64,000 bases of DNA. It comes from Ctena decussata (Eukaryota; Mollusca; Bivalvia; Lucinida; Lucinidae). The DNA is taken from assembly GCA_963989385.1 (NCBI GenBank), contig OZ022502.1:8152501-8216500 (forward strand). The letters are read 5' to 3'. The notes under the pieces were generated by a model. That model saw only the letters and a program-made list of their open reading frames with translations, was not told where the DNA came from and searched no databases. Numbering within the stretch: the stretch's first letter is position 1; every line of letters starts with the position of its first letter. A program made the position numbers and the translations under genes. This document shows, piece after piece, positions 1-8,831 of this stretch.

Positions 1-751
1 CATCATATTAGCATAATCTAAAGGGCTGAAAAAATGAAATAAAATAATAAAAAAATCTTCCTTTCCGGTTTACTCGTGGATTTCAGATTTCAACATAGTA
101 GGAGAAAGTTAAGTAATTAGACTCGTTTATTTCGTGTTTTCAGAAACAAATATTTTAACAAAATTTCGTTAGAGAATATGTAATAGTGTCATAATTAATA
201 ATACAAGTTTTGAGAAAATACATGTTTTTTCGATGTGGAATGAAAAATTACCTTCAAATTAAAATGCAAATTACCTGTTTCCTCACGACCTGTAAGAATA
301 TCGATTTTGATCACGTGTGTCATCATGTGATCATGTACAGGTATTTTTCTTATTCGCGCACGTGATTGTGACGTATGAATTAATTATTCTTGTCCAATAA
401 TGCGATTTCGACCGCGGTCCGGCATCGTTCAAAATTTAACTTATTTTTTTGTTTAAAGTCACTTTTATCAAATACTATTATCTAAACTCTATTTCGAATG
501 TATAGTTAGACCACGTCGAAGGTATTGCATGAAATGTTTCACCAAATCATTTTTTGTTATTATTATCAAGGGAGTAAATCTTTAAGAAAAGTTTAAACCT
601 ATATTCAGCAGTGCAATTGTTGGTGAGCCACATACTCTTACATGCTGCTGCATTAATGAGGGTGCAACAATAAATACAAAGTAGAAAAATTCACAAGCAT
701 TGCTTGCTGATAAGTAGTGTTTGCCCCTTTTCGGCCAAAACTTAAACTAGC
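1..751. other. AT-rich intergenic DNA, no gene seen
   Basis: No open frame with recognisable coding character, no exon-like signal and no repeat structure that I can define. AT-rich host sequence left of the palindromic satellite. Confidence 0.5.
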
Positions 752-934
752 TGGCAATATCAATTTTACATTAAAATCGCTGCTGTCAGTCAACTGGCAA
801 TAGCGATTTTACGTTGAAATCGCTGTTACCAGTCAACTGGCTATAGCGATTTTACATTAAAATCGCTATTGCCAGTCGACTGGTAATAGCGATTTCAACG
901 TAAAATCGCTATTGCCAGTCGACTGGCAATAGCC
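752..934. repeat. 43-bp palindromic tandem repeat, 4.3 copies
   Basis: Units beginning CTGGCAATAGCG-like start at 752, 795, 838, 881 and 924, exactly 43 bp apart. Each unit is itself an inverted repeat (CTGGCAATAGCGATTTTA facing its complement over a 2-3 base centre), so the array is a run of hairpins. Units differ by a few substitutions. No coding content. Confidence 0.9.
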
Positions 935-1560
935 ACTCCGATTTTGTTTTCCTTATTTTTTTCTGTGATTCCTTATGAAATTAACATTTTTCAGTGATAA
1001 TTCATCGATAATTTCGAAAGTAGGGTAAGATGGGGCAAAACGCCCATGCGGGACTAAACGCCCATACCTTTTATATCAATATCCCTATGGTTTATGGAGT
1101 AAAGTGTTACTGAAACAAAATGTGTCAGACGGTAGGATTCCTTATAAACAGACACTTTGAAAAAGCGCATCTACTTGTCGCTTTTTATCATGAATTTAAA
1201 GATTTTGCGCAGTTTCTTGTAAATCGGATTGACTGAATATTTTCTTGCAGTTTATCTTGGTGGGAGAACTTAAACCTTTGCGACAGTCTGTTTGCAAGGT
1301 AAAGTCTAATCAGTGTTTACTCTGTCACGAAACCTTATTATGTGCATATATTAAAAATGTATTTATAGACTAGCAAATAATGCCCATGTGAGACAAAAGG
1401 CATATACTCCGTCTACTCTGACAAAGCATGTATCAATGCTCTTTTGCAAAAACTACAGCAAACTGTGGGTGTACAACACAAGGTGACATTGTATTGAACT
1501 AAATATCAAAGACTGGGCCTCTGAAGCTGGATGAGTCGCGTTAGATGATGAAAAATAAAA
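935..1560. other. Intergenic, repeat-derived
   Basis: No gene. The part near 941-1015 resembles 28390-28470, so it belongs to a dispersed repeat. GGGGCAAAACGCCCAT-like motifs occur around 1030-1075. Confidence 0.4.
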
Positions 1561-1712
1561 AAAATATAGGCAATGATCAGGAATTAATACAATCGAATTC
1601 CACATTCCGCTCTAAAAACCAATAGGGAAAGAAGCACATACACACAGAAATAGACACAAGCTTACGTAAGACACGCACAGTAAACCGAATGAGCAGTTAT
1701 TTCCCAAACAGA
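1561..1712 (+). repeat. Dispersed repeat, left flank copy
   Basis: Matches 20805-20946 in the same orientation, with shared blocks such as GGCAATRATCAGGAATTAAT, GGGAAAGAAGCACA and AAGACACGCAC. The two copies flank element 1 as direct repeats. The left copy is broken at its right end by the MITE fragment in which element 1 sits. Confidence 0.75.
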
Positions 1713-1753
1713 TGAGCCGCGATACGACAAAACCAACAAAGTAGTTGTGCGCC
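1713..1753 (+). repeat. Fragment of ~240-bp palindromic MITE (family A), insertion target of element 1
   Basis: Starts TGAGCCGCGATACGACAAAA and runs to the TGCGCC that forms the left target duplication. The sequence continues as CAGCG after the right duplication, as in intact family A copies, so the Polinton inserted inside this MITE. The remainder of the MITE is missing or diverged on the right. Confidence 0.8.
1748..1753. repeat. Left 6-bp target site duplication (TGCGCC)
   Basis: TGCGCC immediately precedes the terminal AGTAGTAAAGG and recurs exactly after the other terminus at 20188-20193. Six-bp duplications are the Polinton/Maverick signature. Confidence 0.95.
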
Positions 1754-2022
1754 AGTAGTAAAGGACGGCACTATGGCCACGCCCGTCCGGAGACTAAGTC
1801 CGCAACTTGGGGCAGTCTTGGGCCGGGCGTGGCCATAGATGACATCGCTTTAGTAAGCTTGAAAAGGCTAGTTTGAAATAACTTAGTCTTTTTCAAGAGT
1901 AAAAGTCTATGTAATATGGCATAGGAGATGTCTTAAGAGGCTATACAGTAATATGCGTCTGCTATGAGTCTCTTGGCCCTGTATCTCAAGACCTCACTAT
2001 ACCAGAGGCATAACTCTATAGC
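1754..2022 (+). repeat. Left terminal inverted repeat of element 1 (269 bp)
   Basis: Reverse complement of 19919-20187 with no difference found by eye. Contains an internal hairpin at 1771-1838 and the first copy of a 90-bp repeat at 1938-2027. Confidence 0.95.
1771..1838. repeat. Subterminal hairpin within the TIR
   Basis: CTATGGCCACGCCCG (1771-1785) faces its exact complement at 1824-1838 across a 38-base spacer. Because it lies in the TIR it is present at both ends of the element. Confidence 0.9.
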
Positions 2023-2169
2023 GTCAGTTGATGGTATGAGTTGCTGTGGCATACTCTTGTTCATTCTGTTCAATTTCTGAGGCTTTACAGTAATATGCGT
2101 CTGCTATCAGTCTCTTGGTCCTGTATCTCAGGGCCTCACTATACCAGAGGCATAACTCTATAGCGTCAG
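1938..2169 (+). repeat. Duplicated 90-bp block straddling the TIR edge
   Basis: Block 1938-2027 recurs at 2080-2169 (offset 142) with several substitutions. Copy 1 lies mostly in the TIR and matches the right TIR exactly. Copy 2 is outside it and has diverged. Confidence 0.85.
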
Positions 2170-2379
2170 TACTTGTTCCTTGGGGATTATAAAATCTTGT
2201 ATCTCAAGATTTTAATGTTCTGGACTGAAATTATTTCTTACTAGCCTTCTAAAGTTTACCTGAAAAAATAACAACGACTGTATTTTTTCAATAACAGAAC
2301 TTTAATTACCCCGCTAACGAACTAACTGACGATTGACAAAGGATTAGGGTCGTCCCTCTGCCATCGTTTACAAACATAT

Positions 2380-2970
2380 TTACAACATCGTATACATTGG
2401 ATATTTCTTTGATAAACAATTGGTATATCTTAAGCATTTACAACTTTGAATCCTATGTTCAAAGAACTGGTCTGGTGGCGTTATTGTCTTTTTCACTGAT
2501 AAGTATAGTCTTCCATAATTCAAACTGAACCACATTTCAATGTCTCTGTCATTTTGGTATGGATCTTCTCCTGTTCCCATCAGGTTCTCGTGAATGGCCG
2601 TCTTCAGATCTAGTCCTCTGCTTAGCTGATGTAATATGTAGATACAATACATTCCACACACTTTACTCCATGGACTCTGAAGCATCTCTGTATTTTCTAT
2701 CCACGTCTTGGTATTTCTTTGTATGAATGGTAGAATGTAGTCTTCTAATGGTGGTTGTCCATATGAATCGAAGTAAATCGCCTTGTCATCTTTGAAGTAT
2801 AAGGCCACCCAATGTTCTCCTGGTTGGTCCGAGTCATCTGTATTAATGATGTATGCTTTCACATCCAGTGGCTTCTTCTGTGGCAGGAGATCCTTCGAGA
2901 CTACTTTGGCGTTCAAATGCATAAGTTGAGACGCCTTGGTCAGAAGGGCCGTCAGTTCTAGCGTATTCAT
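2380..2970 (-). CDS. Adenain-type cysteine protease (Polinton PRO)
   Basis: A 196-aa maturation protease of the adenovirus/ULP1 class, expected to cleave virion precursors during assembly. Visible catalytic pattern: His53 in GEHWVALYF, Asp68 in IYFDSYG, Gln98 upstream of the nucleophile, and Cys105 in WSKVCGMYCIYI. The order and spacing are as in adenain (His, Asp/Glu, Gln, Cys), and the length is close to adenovirus proteases. It is the last gene of the leftward virion block. Its first ~43 codons overlap the 3' end of the 246-aa gene upstream in another frame. Candidate substrates are the Gly-rich basic proteins in the same block. Family assignment is firm; activity is inferred. Confidence 0.93.
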   Translation of the reverse strand: MNTLELTALLTKASQLMHLNAKVVSKDLLPQKKPLDVKAYIINTDDSDQPGEHWVALYFKDDKAIYFDSYGQPPLEDYILPFIQRNTKTWIENTEMLQSPWSKVCGMYCIYILHQLSRGLDLKTAIHENLMGTGEDPYQNDRDIEMWFSLNYGRLYLSVKKTITPPDQFFEHRIQSCKCLRYTNCLSKKYPMYTML

Positions 2971-3583
2971 CCCTGTTGTAGGAGTCTAAGATTCTCAGTT
3001 CCCAGTATTTTTTCCAGTCTTCATTCAGTGGAGAGCAGTATTGGTTTTTCTTCAGAAACATCCAGTTTTTATAGGCTTCCACGGCTTCTTCCGGCGTGAG
3101 ATGACTCATGCCTCTTGCATCTCCAGTGTCTTTTAAGCCAAATTTTAGGCACAGTTCATGGTTCCAGTCTTTGATGACATCGTAGATGTTGAGACATTCT
3201 AATGCCGGTTCGTGATAGTGTAAGTCTCTTATCCAATCATCTCCGGCTCCTAGACAGAGCATGTGATTTTTCTGGCTGGGATGATCTATTCTGCAACCTT
3301 CACACTCGTGTTGAGCATATTCTCTGACAGCTATTCTCAGGTTCTTTAGCATCGCAAATATCAAAGCAGTCTTGTCTTTGCCAATAAATGTTTTTGGTGG
3401 TGGTACATCAAATTGTTCTAGCAGTTTTCCATTTTTATCACACACAGATCTGATCTTTGGGTGTAACAGCTGTTCGAGTTCGTCCTCCAAGGAACCAATT
3501 TCGTCAGAGTAGGATCCATGTAGTTGTTCGTAGCATTCCACTCTAAACTTTAGTTCTTGTTCTACGAAGTATCCTTTATTCAT
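2843..3583 (-). CDS. Unrecognised virion-block protein
   Basis: A 246-aa protein I do not recognise. The middle carries an HECEGCRIDHPSQKNHMLCL stretch with Cys and His spaced like a small metal site. The C-terminal third is hydrophilic and Ser/Thr/Glu-rich. It sits between the major capsid gene (5 bases upstream) and the protease, and its 3' end overlaps the protease start in a different frame. Start chosen as the first ATG, just after the capsid stop. Its position suggests a structural or assembly role, but that is inference. Confidence 0.7.
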   Translation of the reverse strand: MNKGYFVEQELKFRVECYEQLHGSYSDEIGSLEDELEQLLHPKIRSVCDKNGKLLEQFDVPPPKTFIGKDKTALIFAMLKNLRIAVREYAQHECEGCRIDHPSQKNHMLCLGAGDDWIRDLHYHEPALECLNIYDVIKDWNHELCLKFGLKDTGDARGMSHLTPEEAVEAYKNWMFLKKNQYCSPLNEDWKKYWELRILDSYNRDEYARTDGPSDQGVSTYAFERQSSLEGSPATEEATGCESIHH

Positions 3584-3587
3584 GGTC

Positions 3588-4910
3588 TCAGTAGTCTGTG
3601 ATGACTTCTCTCAAACCGTTGATTTCTATTAGGTTGTCAAACTCTGCATATACTATGACGTTGATGGTCTTGCCGAGTGCTCTAGCAAACTGAAGTTCCA
3701 CTCGCAGGTTGCCGGTTTTTATAGGATGTAGATGGCTCTGATCGGCTCCTTGGTCTGGCGTGAAATCGTATCCCCAGAAGCAGTATCCACCTTTGTAGTC
3801 GTCGTAGTCGATGTTACAATTCTGAATCTGATTTTGACTGCCCAAAGCTTGATACAGAGACATGTAAGATCTGAGATATTGATCCAAGTTAAATTTCGGT
3901 TCAAATGGTTTTCCATAAATGCTGTGACCGTCACAACTCACTTCAAGTTTGCTGAGACCGAAATGTTTGAAGTTGAAAGGATTTGTGGCGAACGATCCAT
4001 TGAATGTTGCATTATCTACCATGCCAATGAATAATCGTTTTGGAAGTTGTCCCTGAAACAAGTGGTCCTCGACTTTTGATCTAAGACCGGTGCCTATGGT
4101 AAATGTCTTAACTTCTACACGCCGTATGGGAAATTTTGCATTGTGATGTGCAATAGTTTGATTGAGATCATTGGCTATGGCTGGCAAAAGTTGAACATTG
4201 CGAACCGATAAGACTGCTGCATCGATCTTAACCATAACAGGGTACTCATCCTTAGACATGATACAAAATTGAGGAGAAGCACGATTGAGACGAAGTCTTA
4301 ATTCTATTCCATTAGGTAAATATTTTTCCTGCATGGCCAAATCTAGATGTAAACGCCCTTGAAGTTCCTTAGGGTTACTTAGTTCAAAAGGGGTTATACG
4401 GGCTGTTACATTGCCATGACCAAAATCTTCAAAGTGACCAGGTTCATCTTCGTACCAAAATTCTGCAGCTTTAAGTTGATTGTCTTTCACATCAGATCCA
4501 AAAGAAAATAAGTTTTCAATGTAAGCCCTGTAGGGATACGTATCCATATTACTGGTCACCAGTTTATTGTTAAGATATAGATCAATTCCACTAAACATAC
4601 TGTGAAAGAAGTTGTTGATGGGAGCAACTTTTTTATCGTTCTCAAGATTGTCACCGTTTGCTCTCAAAATCCTGAATTTCAAGTACAAATAAGTTTGTGA
4701 TAAATCAGTGTAATATTCCGTATGGCCTGGTACCACAAATTCGATGGGTGCATGATAACTGTCTAGAGAAGCTATGGGATGATAATCTATCCACTGAGAA
4801 TCTTGCATGGTGGTCAGAGTTGGAGGAACAGTTTGCATGTCTATTTCAGACTTGCTACATTCACAAGATCCACTTTGCATCATTTTCTTAGTCAAAAATA
4901 TCGCGGTCAA
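3588..4910 (-). CDS. Major capsid protein, double jelly-roll (hexon-like, Polinton PY)
   Basis: A 440-aa protein of the F54H12.2-like family widespread in invertebrate genomes, which corresponds to the Polinton major capsid protein. Recognisable features are the N-terminal HTEYYTDLSQTYLYLKFRI strand region, NNFFHSMFSGIDLYLNNKLV, and a C-terminal GNLRVELQFARALGKTINVIVY segment. The rest is beta-rich without signal peptide or TM. It would form the trimeric capsomer of an icosahedral particle. It overlaps the pX-like gene upstream by 23 bases. The start may be an internal Met (10 or 11, or MQTVPPTL), because the first residues are poor in structure. Confidence 0.9.
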   Translation of the reverse strand: MTAIFLTKKMMQSGSCECSKSEIDMQTVPPTLTTMQDSQWIDYHPIASLDSYHAPIEFVVPGHTEYYTDLSQTYLYLKFRILRANGDNLENDKKVAPINNFFHSMFSGIDLYLNNKLVTSNMDTYPYRAYIENLFSFGSDVKDNQLKAAEFWYEDEPGHFEDFGHGNVTARITPFELSNPKELQGRLHLDLAMQEKYLPNGIELRLRLNRASPQFCIMSKDEYPVMVKIDAAVLSVRNVQLLPAIANDLNQTIAHHNAKFPIRRVEVKTFTIGTGLRSKVEDHLFQGQLPKRLFIGMVDNATFNGSFATNPFNFKHFGLSKLEVSCDGHSIYGKPFEPKFNLDQYLRSYMSLYQALGSQNQIQNCNIDYDDYKGGYCFWGYDFTPDQGADQSHLHPIKTGNLRVELQFARALGKTINVIVYAEFDNLIEINGLREVITDY

Positions 4911-5367
4911 ATTTTAGATTTGAATATTTTTTCCTAATGGCTCTGTTTACAGAATTCTTTCTGCCTCTACCCTTTTGCAGTTTGTTGTGAACAGTTCGAC
5001 GATTTGTCTTAGACTGAGTTTTTCTACGTTTCTGACTTGATTTTATACCTCCCGAAGCCAAATGATCCAAAGCAGATTTTCCCAAAGATTTTAAAGCTGA
5101 TTTACCTCTACTTTTTAAAACTTGTTTGATATTTTGACCATCCAAGATGTCGCGAAGTGCATGAATTCCTTGATCTTTGGCTACATGTTTGATACTTTGT
5201 AAACCTGCTTTTGCAACAGGTTTTAAGATTGGCATGACCGTTCTCAAGGCAGTTTTAAACATGGACCCTAAACCATAACCGTACTGTCTCGATACACCTC
5301 TGTAAACTGGAAAGTTATTTCCACCCGACCCTTGTTGACACACTACACCACGAGTTTGGAAATACAT
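4888..5367 (-). CDS. Basic core protein, adenovirus pX-like
   Basis: A 159-aa strongly basic protein. The YGYGLGSMFKTALRTVMPIL segment (about residues 28-48) resembles the adenovirus late core protein X family: a Gly-rich start followed by an amphipathic stretch. The C-terminal half is rich in Arg, Lys and Ser (KSRGKSALKSLGKSALDHL, then RRKTQSKTNRR), as expected for a genome-condensing protein. It lies between penton-like and major capsid genes, with an A-rich leader directly before the ATG. Gly-containing junctions near the N-terminus could be protease sites. Family call is moderate. Confidence 0.75.
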   Translation of the reverse strand: MYFQTRGVVCQQGSGGNNFPVYRGVSRQYGYGLGSMFKTALRTVMPILKPVAKAGLQSIKHVAKDQGIHALRDILDGQNIKQVLKSRGKSALKSLGKSALDHLASGGIKSSQKRRKTQSKTNRRTVHNKLQKGRGRKNSVNRAIRKKYSNLKFDRDIFD

Positions 5368-5375
5368 TTTTTTGG

Positions 5376-6218
5376 CTAATTATCTTTGAGTCTGAAATGT
5401 AACTTGATCAAAGACTTTCCCGTGATAAATGGAATATCTATTCCCGTATCGCCTTTTATACTCACGTGAACTTGATCTATGAATGATTTTGCCACCGGAA
5501 CGTAATGCAAGTTGACAAACTCTTGATGAGAATGATGAGAGCGTTTTGAAATCTCAAATGGAACAACTCGCAAAATAGGAGCAGTTATGTCACCTACGTA
5601 AGTGTAACTGGCAATATCCGAGTAAACGTACAGTTGATTATTAGCCGTGTTTAAATCTACTTCGTATCTAAAAGCATGTCTTTCGTTTCCGATGGGTCTT
5701 TCTGACATTTTTGGATTTACCCCTAATTTCTCCCCAAGTAGTTTTGGGAATATCAGTCTGACGACTTTTGGATTGTTGTAAAATATTTTGACACGTTTAC
5801 TGTTATTGCCATAACTCATTTCTATCGAAGCATTAACACTTCTCAAAGCACTTCCGAAACGTGTATCGATGATGCCTTGTATTTCTTCCACCAAATGTTG
5901 TGGACTGCTGTAATTTCCTTTGGGAATTTTCAACTCGTATTCTGCGCAGGTGTTGTCTTCCGTACAATCCTCGCTCATATTTTCTACTCCGAATTCTTGA
6001 GCTAAGACTTTATCGTAAAATCTCAAGTAGAAAAAATTGGTTTCATCCGAAATATTCATGATTTGAGTTGGTGTAATCATTTCTACCAAAGCAACTTCCC
6101 ACTTTTCTTTTTCGATGTTGATGGGATGATCTAATCTGACAGTAAAAGAACTTTGTGTATTGTCAGGAAAAGTCGTCATTGAACTGTCACTTAACAATGT
6201 CAAATAAAACCCTGTCAT
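5376..6218 (-). CDS. Penton-like minor capsid protein (Polinton PX)
   Basis: A 280-aa protein expected to occupy the fivefold vertices. It opens with FYLTLLSDSSMTTFPDNTQS and then WEVALVEMITPTQIMNI, the pattern typical of adintovirus/Polinton penton proteins, followed by a KIPKGNYSSPQHLVEEI segment and beta-rich sequence. No signal peptide or TM. The start codon overlaps the stop of the upstream two-TM gene, and the capsid and pX-like genes follow. Assignment rests on family resemblance and gene order. Confidence 0.85.
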   Translation of the reverse strand: MTGFYLTLLSDSSMTTFPDNTQSSFTVRLDHPINIEKEKWEVALVEMITPTQIMNISDETNFFYLRFYDKVLAQEFGVENMSEDCTEDNTCAEYELKIPKGNYSSPQHLVEEIQGIIDTRFGSALRSVNASIEMSYGNNSKRVKIFYNNPKVVRLIFPKLLGEKLGVNPKMSERPIGNERHAFRYEVDLNTANNQLYVYSDIASYTYVGDITAPILRVVPFEISKRSHHSHQEFVNLHYVPVAKSFIDQVHVSIKGDTGIDIPFITGKSLIKLHFRLKDN

Positions 6219-6493
6219 GGTGCTTGTTTGGAAGTTTCTTCAAAACCACTACGTTTTCTGAATTTTAACCCTGGGGAAGGAAGAATATAACCGACAGAGC
6301 TGCTCAATAAAATCAACCACAATTCTTTATCTGGACTTTGAAGACTGATTTGAACTAGAGAAGTGATGATGATGGCATAAACGATAATGATTTGAGATAA
6401 AAATGTCAATCTATTTTTGGGTAACTTGGCTAAACTTTCAGAAGATTGCAAAGAATCCGTGTCCCTTCTTATGACTGAAGATTTAAAATTCAT
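6215..6493 (-). CDS. Small two-TM membrane protein
   Basis: Starting at ATG 6493 gives 92 aa with two hydrophobic spans (LTFLSQIIIVYAIIITSLV and ELWLILLSSSVGYIL) separated by a short polar loop, and a basic tail. The open frame extends to an upstream ATG at 6595, but that part overlaps the integrase 3' end and is not membrane-protein-like, so the internal Met is preferred. Proteins of this layout recur beside penton genes in Polintons. An internal virion membrane or entry-related role is inference. Confidence 0.7.
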   Translation of the reverse strand: MNFKSSVIRRDTDSLQSSESLAKLPKNRLTFLSQIIIVYAIIITSLVQISLQSPDKELWLILLSSSVGYILPSPGLKFRKRSGFEETSKQAP

Positions 6494-6503
6494 GTTCGTG
6501 TTT

Positions 6504-7577
6504 TTATACAAGATCGGATTCCAAAATCCAACTGTCAAATTTGGATGGATAACCTTTCCAGTGAACTTTAATTTCTTTGACCCACTTTTTCCCAACTTTT
6601 CGTTTACGACGATCTAAGACAGATTCTATTTCGTAAATTTGATCTTTGTCCACACGTTGTAATTCTTGCGAATAAAAAGTACCTTTTATGAGTTCCCCGT
6701 CTAGATCTTCTATTTTATAGGTAACGGGACTCTGACTTTGTATGACACCCCTAACCTTAAACAATTCTTGCGTCCAGTTTGGTAAATAACCTTTTTCAAA
6801 AGTGCGTTTTGTTTTGTTGATGCGCACAAAATCACCCACTCTTAATTCAGGACTTGCAACTTTTTGCTTTTTGCCGTACAAAATTTGGGATACTTGAACT
6901 TCATTTTTGACATCGACAGATGCAGGCGTACGTTTAATGCTGCGATGATAAGCATGATTGTACCCGTGAACTAATTTTGGAAGTACATCGACATATTTCA
7001 GTGTACGATTATGAGTAAAATATTTCCACATGCGACTTTTCAGAGTTCTTTGAAACCTTTCTACAATACTTGCTTTTGTTTCTGGATTTTCTGTCGTGAA
7101 AAAATGAATATTTTTAGATTTCAAGAACTTTTGAAACTCTTTATTTTTGAATTCCGTACCTTTATCAGTTTGCAAACTTTTTGGAATACGTCCATGTTTC
7201 AAAACAGATTTAAAAGCTTCCACCAAAGTTTTTCCAGATTTGTCTTTGATCGGTACAACCCAGGCGTATTTTGAAAATACGTCTATCAAACAGAGCAAGT
7301 AACGATATTTGTCGTTATATTTTGCCATACTAGATACGTCTGCCAAATCTCCCTGCCATTGATAATCTATTCCTGCCACCACAGTTTTGCGACGCACAAA
7401 TTTTCTACGTATGGATTTGTGCAAAGTGTAAGTTTGTTGTTTTCTTAACCAAGTTTTCACATCGTCAAGTTTGATTTTCTTTGAAATTTTCTTTGCTGCT
7501 TTATACAAAGCTTGCAACCCCGTATATCCCACGGGACTTTTAGGATCGTAATAAAGTTTTGATAATAATTTATTCAT
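6504..7577 (-). CDS. Integrase, retroviral type (rve) with C-terminal chromodomain
   Basis: A 357-aa DDE integrase that inserts the element and makes the 6-bp duplications. Catalytic residues are visible: Asp77 in WQGDLADV, Asp138 in LQTDKGTEF and Glu173 in ASIVERFQR (34 residues between the last two, as D,D-35-E). An SH3-like ELRVGDFVRINK segment follows near 245. A chromodomain spans 314-357 (YEIESVLDRR to KVHWKGYPSKFDSW), with the aromatic residues expected for methyl-lysine binding, so target choice may favour marked chromatin. The start codon overlaps the stop of the upstream gene (ATGA-type junction). It appears intact. Confidence 0.95.
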   Translation of the reverse strand: MNKLLSKLYYDPKSPVGYTGLQALYKAAKKISKKIKLDDVKTWLRKQQTYTLHKSIRRKFVRRKTVVAGIDYQWQGDLADVSSMAKYNDKYRYLLCLIDVFSKYAWVVPIKDKSGKTLVEAFKSVLKHGRIPKSLQTDKGTEFKNKEFQKFLKSKNIHFFTTENPETKASIVERFQRTLKSRMWKYFTHNRTLKYVDVLPKLVHGYNHAYHRSIKRTPASVDVKNEVQVSQILYGKKQKVASPELRVGDFVRINKTKRTFEKGYLPNWTQELFKVRGVIQSQSPVTYKIEDLDGELIKGTFYSQELQRVDKDQIYEIESVLDRRKRKVGKKWVKEIKVHWKGYPSKFDSWILESDLV

Positions 7578-8398
7578 TGTTCATCATAAGATAACCATTT
7601 TCTGGGTGATTCAAACAGTTCTTCTTTTATAGGTTTGATAGAACTGGGTGTAAACAGTTCGTCTCTGATATGTTTTCTAGTGGCAGACAAACTTTGAGAT
7701 AAGTCTTTCTTGATGTGTTTTCTAACCGATTGTGTAACGGGACTTGTTCTTTTTTTAAGAGTAGGCATGCGTCGATGTTTGGTTTTAGGAGTGACATACT
7801 CTTCTTCATCTTCGTGCTGAAGAGGAGTACGATGCATCCATTCCCATCGTTTCTTATTTCCCACAAAATCTTGAGGCACGTTCATGTCTCTAAGAGCCTC
7901 AGCAAAAGGTTCCCAACCCCTGGGCTCAGTGTCTTTTCTCTGTCTTAAAACATCATTGACTAAATCTATGATATTAGACCCTGCAACCGGTTTGCCATAC
8001 ATCTTAACCGTTCCGTCTTCGTCCCAAGATAAGTTAGGATTATTTTCTAACCAAGATATCAATAATTTAGCTTTCTTTCGCATCGTGGTAGGAACACTAT
8101 CAAAAATACGTTGATTAATTTTCGATTCAGGCTCTACTGGGAGAGAAAGTTTTGTTTCTGTCAGTGCTTTGCGATGTGCCGTTTTAAATTTATGTAAAGT
8201 TTGACCAAATAATTGAGATTTTTCTGCCTCTGACAAATCTTCGTTGGCCATGACCGAAGACAAGTCTCTTTGAAGACTGGCCGTCGCAGAAACATTTGGA
8301 TCGGGTGGAAGTCTTGGTTTTTGAATTTGTTCTTCTTTCCAGCGTTTCATGTCTTCCCAAAGTTTAAATGGTACCACGGCCATTTTACGCCCTTCCAT
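7574..8398 (-). CDS. Conserved Polinton protein of unknown function
   Basis: A 274-aa protein. The N-terminus (MAVVPFKLWEDMKRWKEEQ after a short leader) and the middle segment (KKAKLLISWLENNPNLSW, then GSNIIDLVNDVLRQ) are of a kind I associate with invertebrate Polintons, but no function is known to me. The C-terminus is basic with repeated VRKHIKKDL and TRKHIRDEL units, suggesting nucleic-acid or capsid contact. Packed between the integrase (4-base overlap) and the pVI-like gene. The start at 8398 or the ATG five codons later are both possible. Confidence 0.75.
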   Translation of the reverse strand: MEGRKMAVVPFKLWEDMKRWKEEQIQKPRLPPDPNVSATASLQRDLSSVMANEDLSEAEKSQLFGQTLHKFKTAHRKALTETKLSLPVEPESKINQRIFDSVPTTMRKKAKLLISWLENNPNLSWDEDGTVKMYGKPVAGSNIIDLVNDVLRQRKDTEPRGWEPFAEALRDMNVPQDFVGNKKRWEWMHRTPLQHEDEEEYVTPKTKHRRMPTLKKRTSPVTQSVRKHIKKDLSQSLSATRKHIRDELFTPSSIKPIKEELFESPRKWLSYDEQ

Positions 8399-8409
8399 TG
8401 CAATTTTTT

Positions 8410-8793
8410 TTACTGACCAAGAATAGATCCTAAGACTGAACCAAGCAAAGGTTTTAAAAGTAAACCCAGGAGTGCACCACCTTTCTGATTGAGAATTTTT
8501 TTCTTGTTTGCTAGTGCAACACGTTTTGTAGACAATAATCGAATATCATTCTTCCTAGAACGTAATTGTTCTTTCTGAGCTTTTGTGAGTTTGACATTGC
8601 CTTTTATAAGATTTAAACAACATTCCCCTACACAGTCTAATATCTCTTTTGGACAATCATTGACAATTTTTTGACGAAACCGATATGGAATGTTACATAG
8701 TCCTTCCAGAAAAGGACCATACTTTTTAATCAGTGAACCTCTTTTCTTTTTGATTTGTGTTCTTTTCTTACGTGCAGCCATGATAGCAGTCAA
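8410..8793 (-). CDS. Small basic protein with C-terminal hydrophobic Gly-rich helix (pVI/pX-like)
   Basis: A 127-aa protein with a basic N-terminus, Cys residues in the middle, then LTKAQKEQLRSRKNDIRLL and a KKILNQKGG junction followed by a hydrophobic Gly/Leu tail (ALLGLLLKPLLGSVLGSILG). The tail resembles membrane-active peptides. The QKGG junction fits the loose adenain consensus ending in Gly-Gly, so the tail could be released by the viral protease. The core motif recurs in the next gene (8832-9782), so the two are paralogues. Start may be the second Met (MAARKK). Confidence 0.75.
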   Translation of the reverse strand: MTAIMAARKKRTQIKKKRGSLIKKYGPFLEGLCNIPYRFRQKIVNDCPKEILDCVGECCLNLIKGNVKLTKAQKEQLRSRKNDIRLLSTKRVALANKKKILNQKGGALLGLLLKPLLGSVLGSILGQ

Positions 8794-8831
8794 GAATTAA
8801 ACTAGTAAAATATCATGTTAACCAAGTCCTT

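Noticed and set aside
752..934. CRISPR-like array (equal 43-bp units)
   Set aside because: The units have no unique spacers, are themselves palindromes and lie in animal DNA; it is a satellite.
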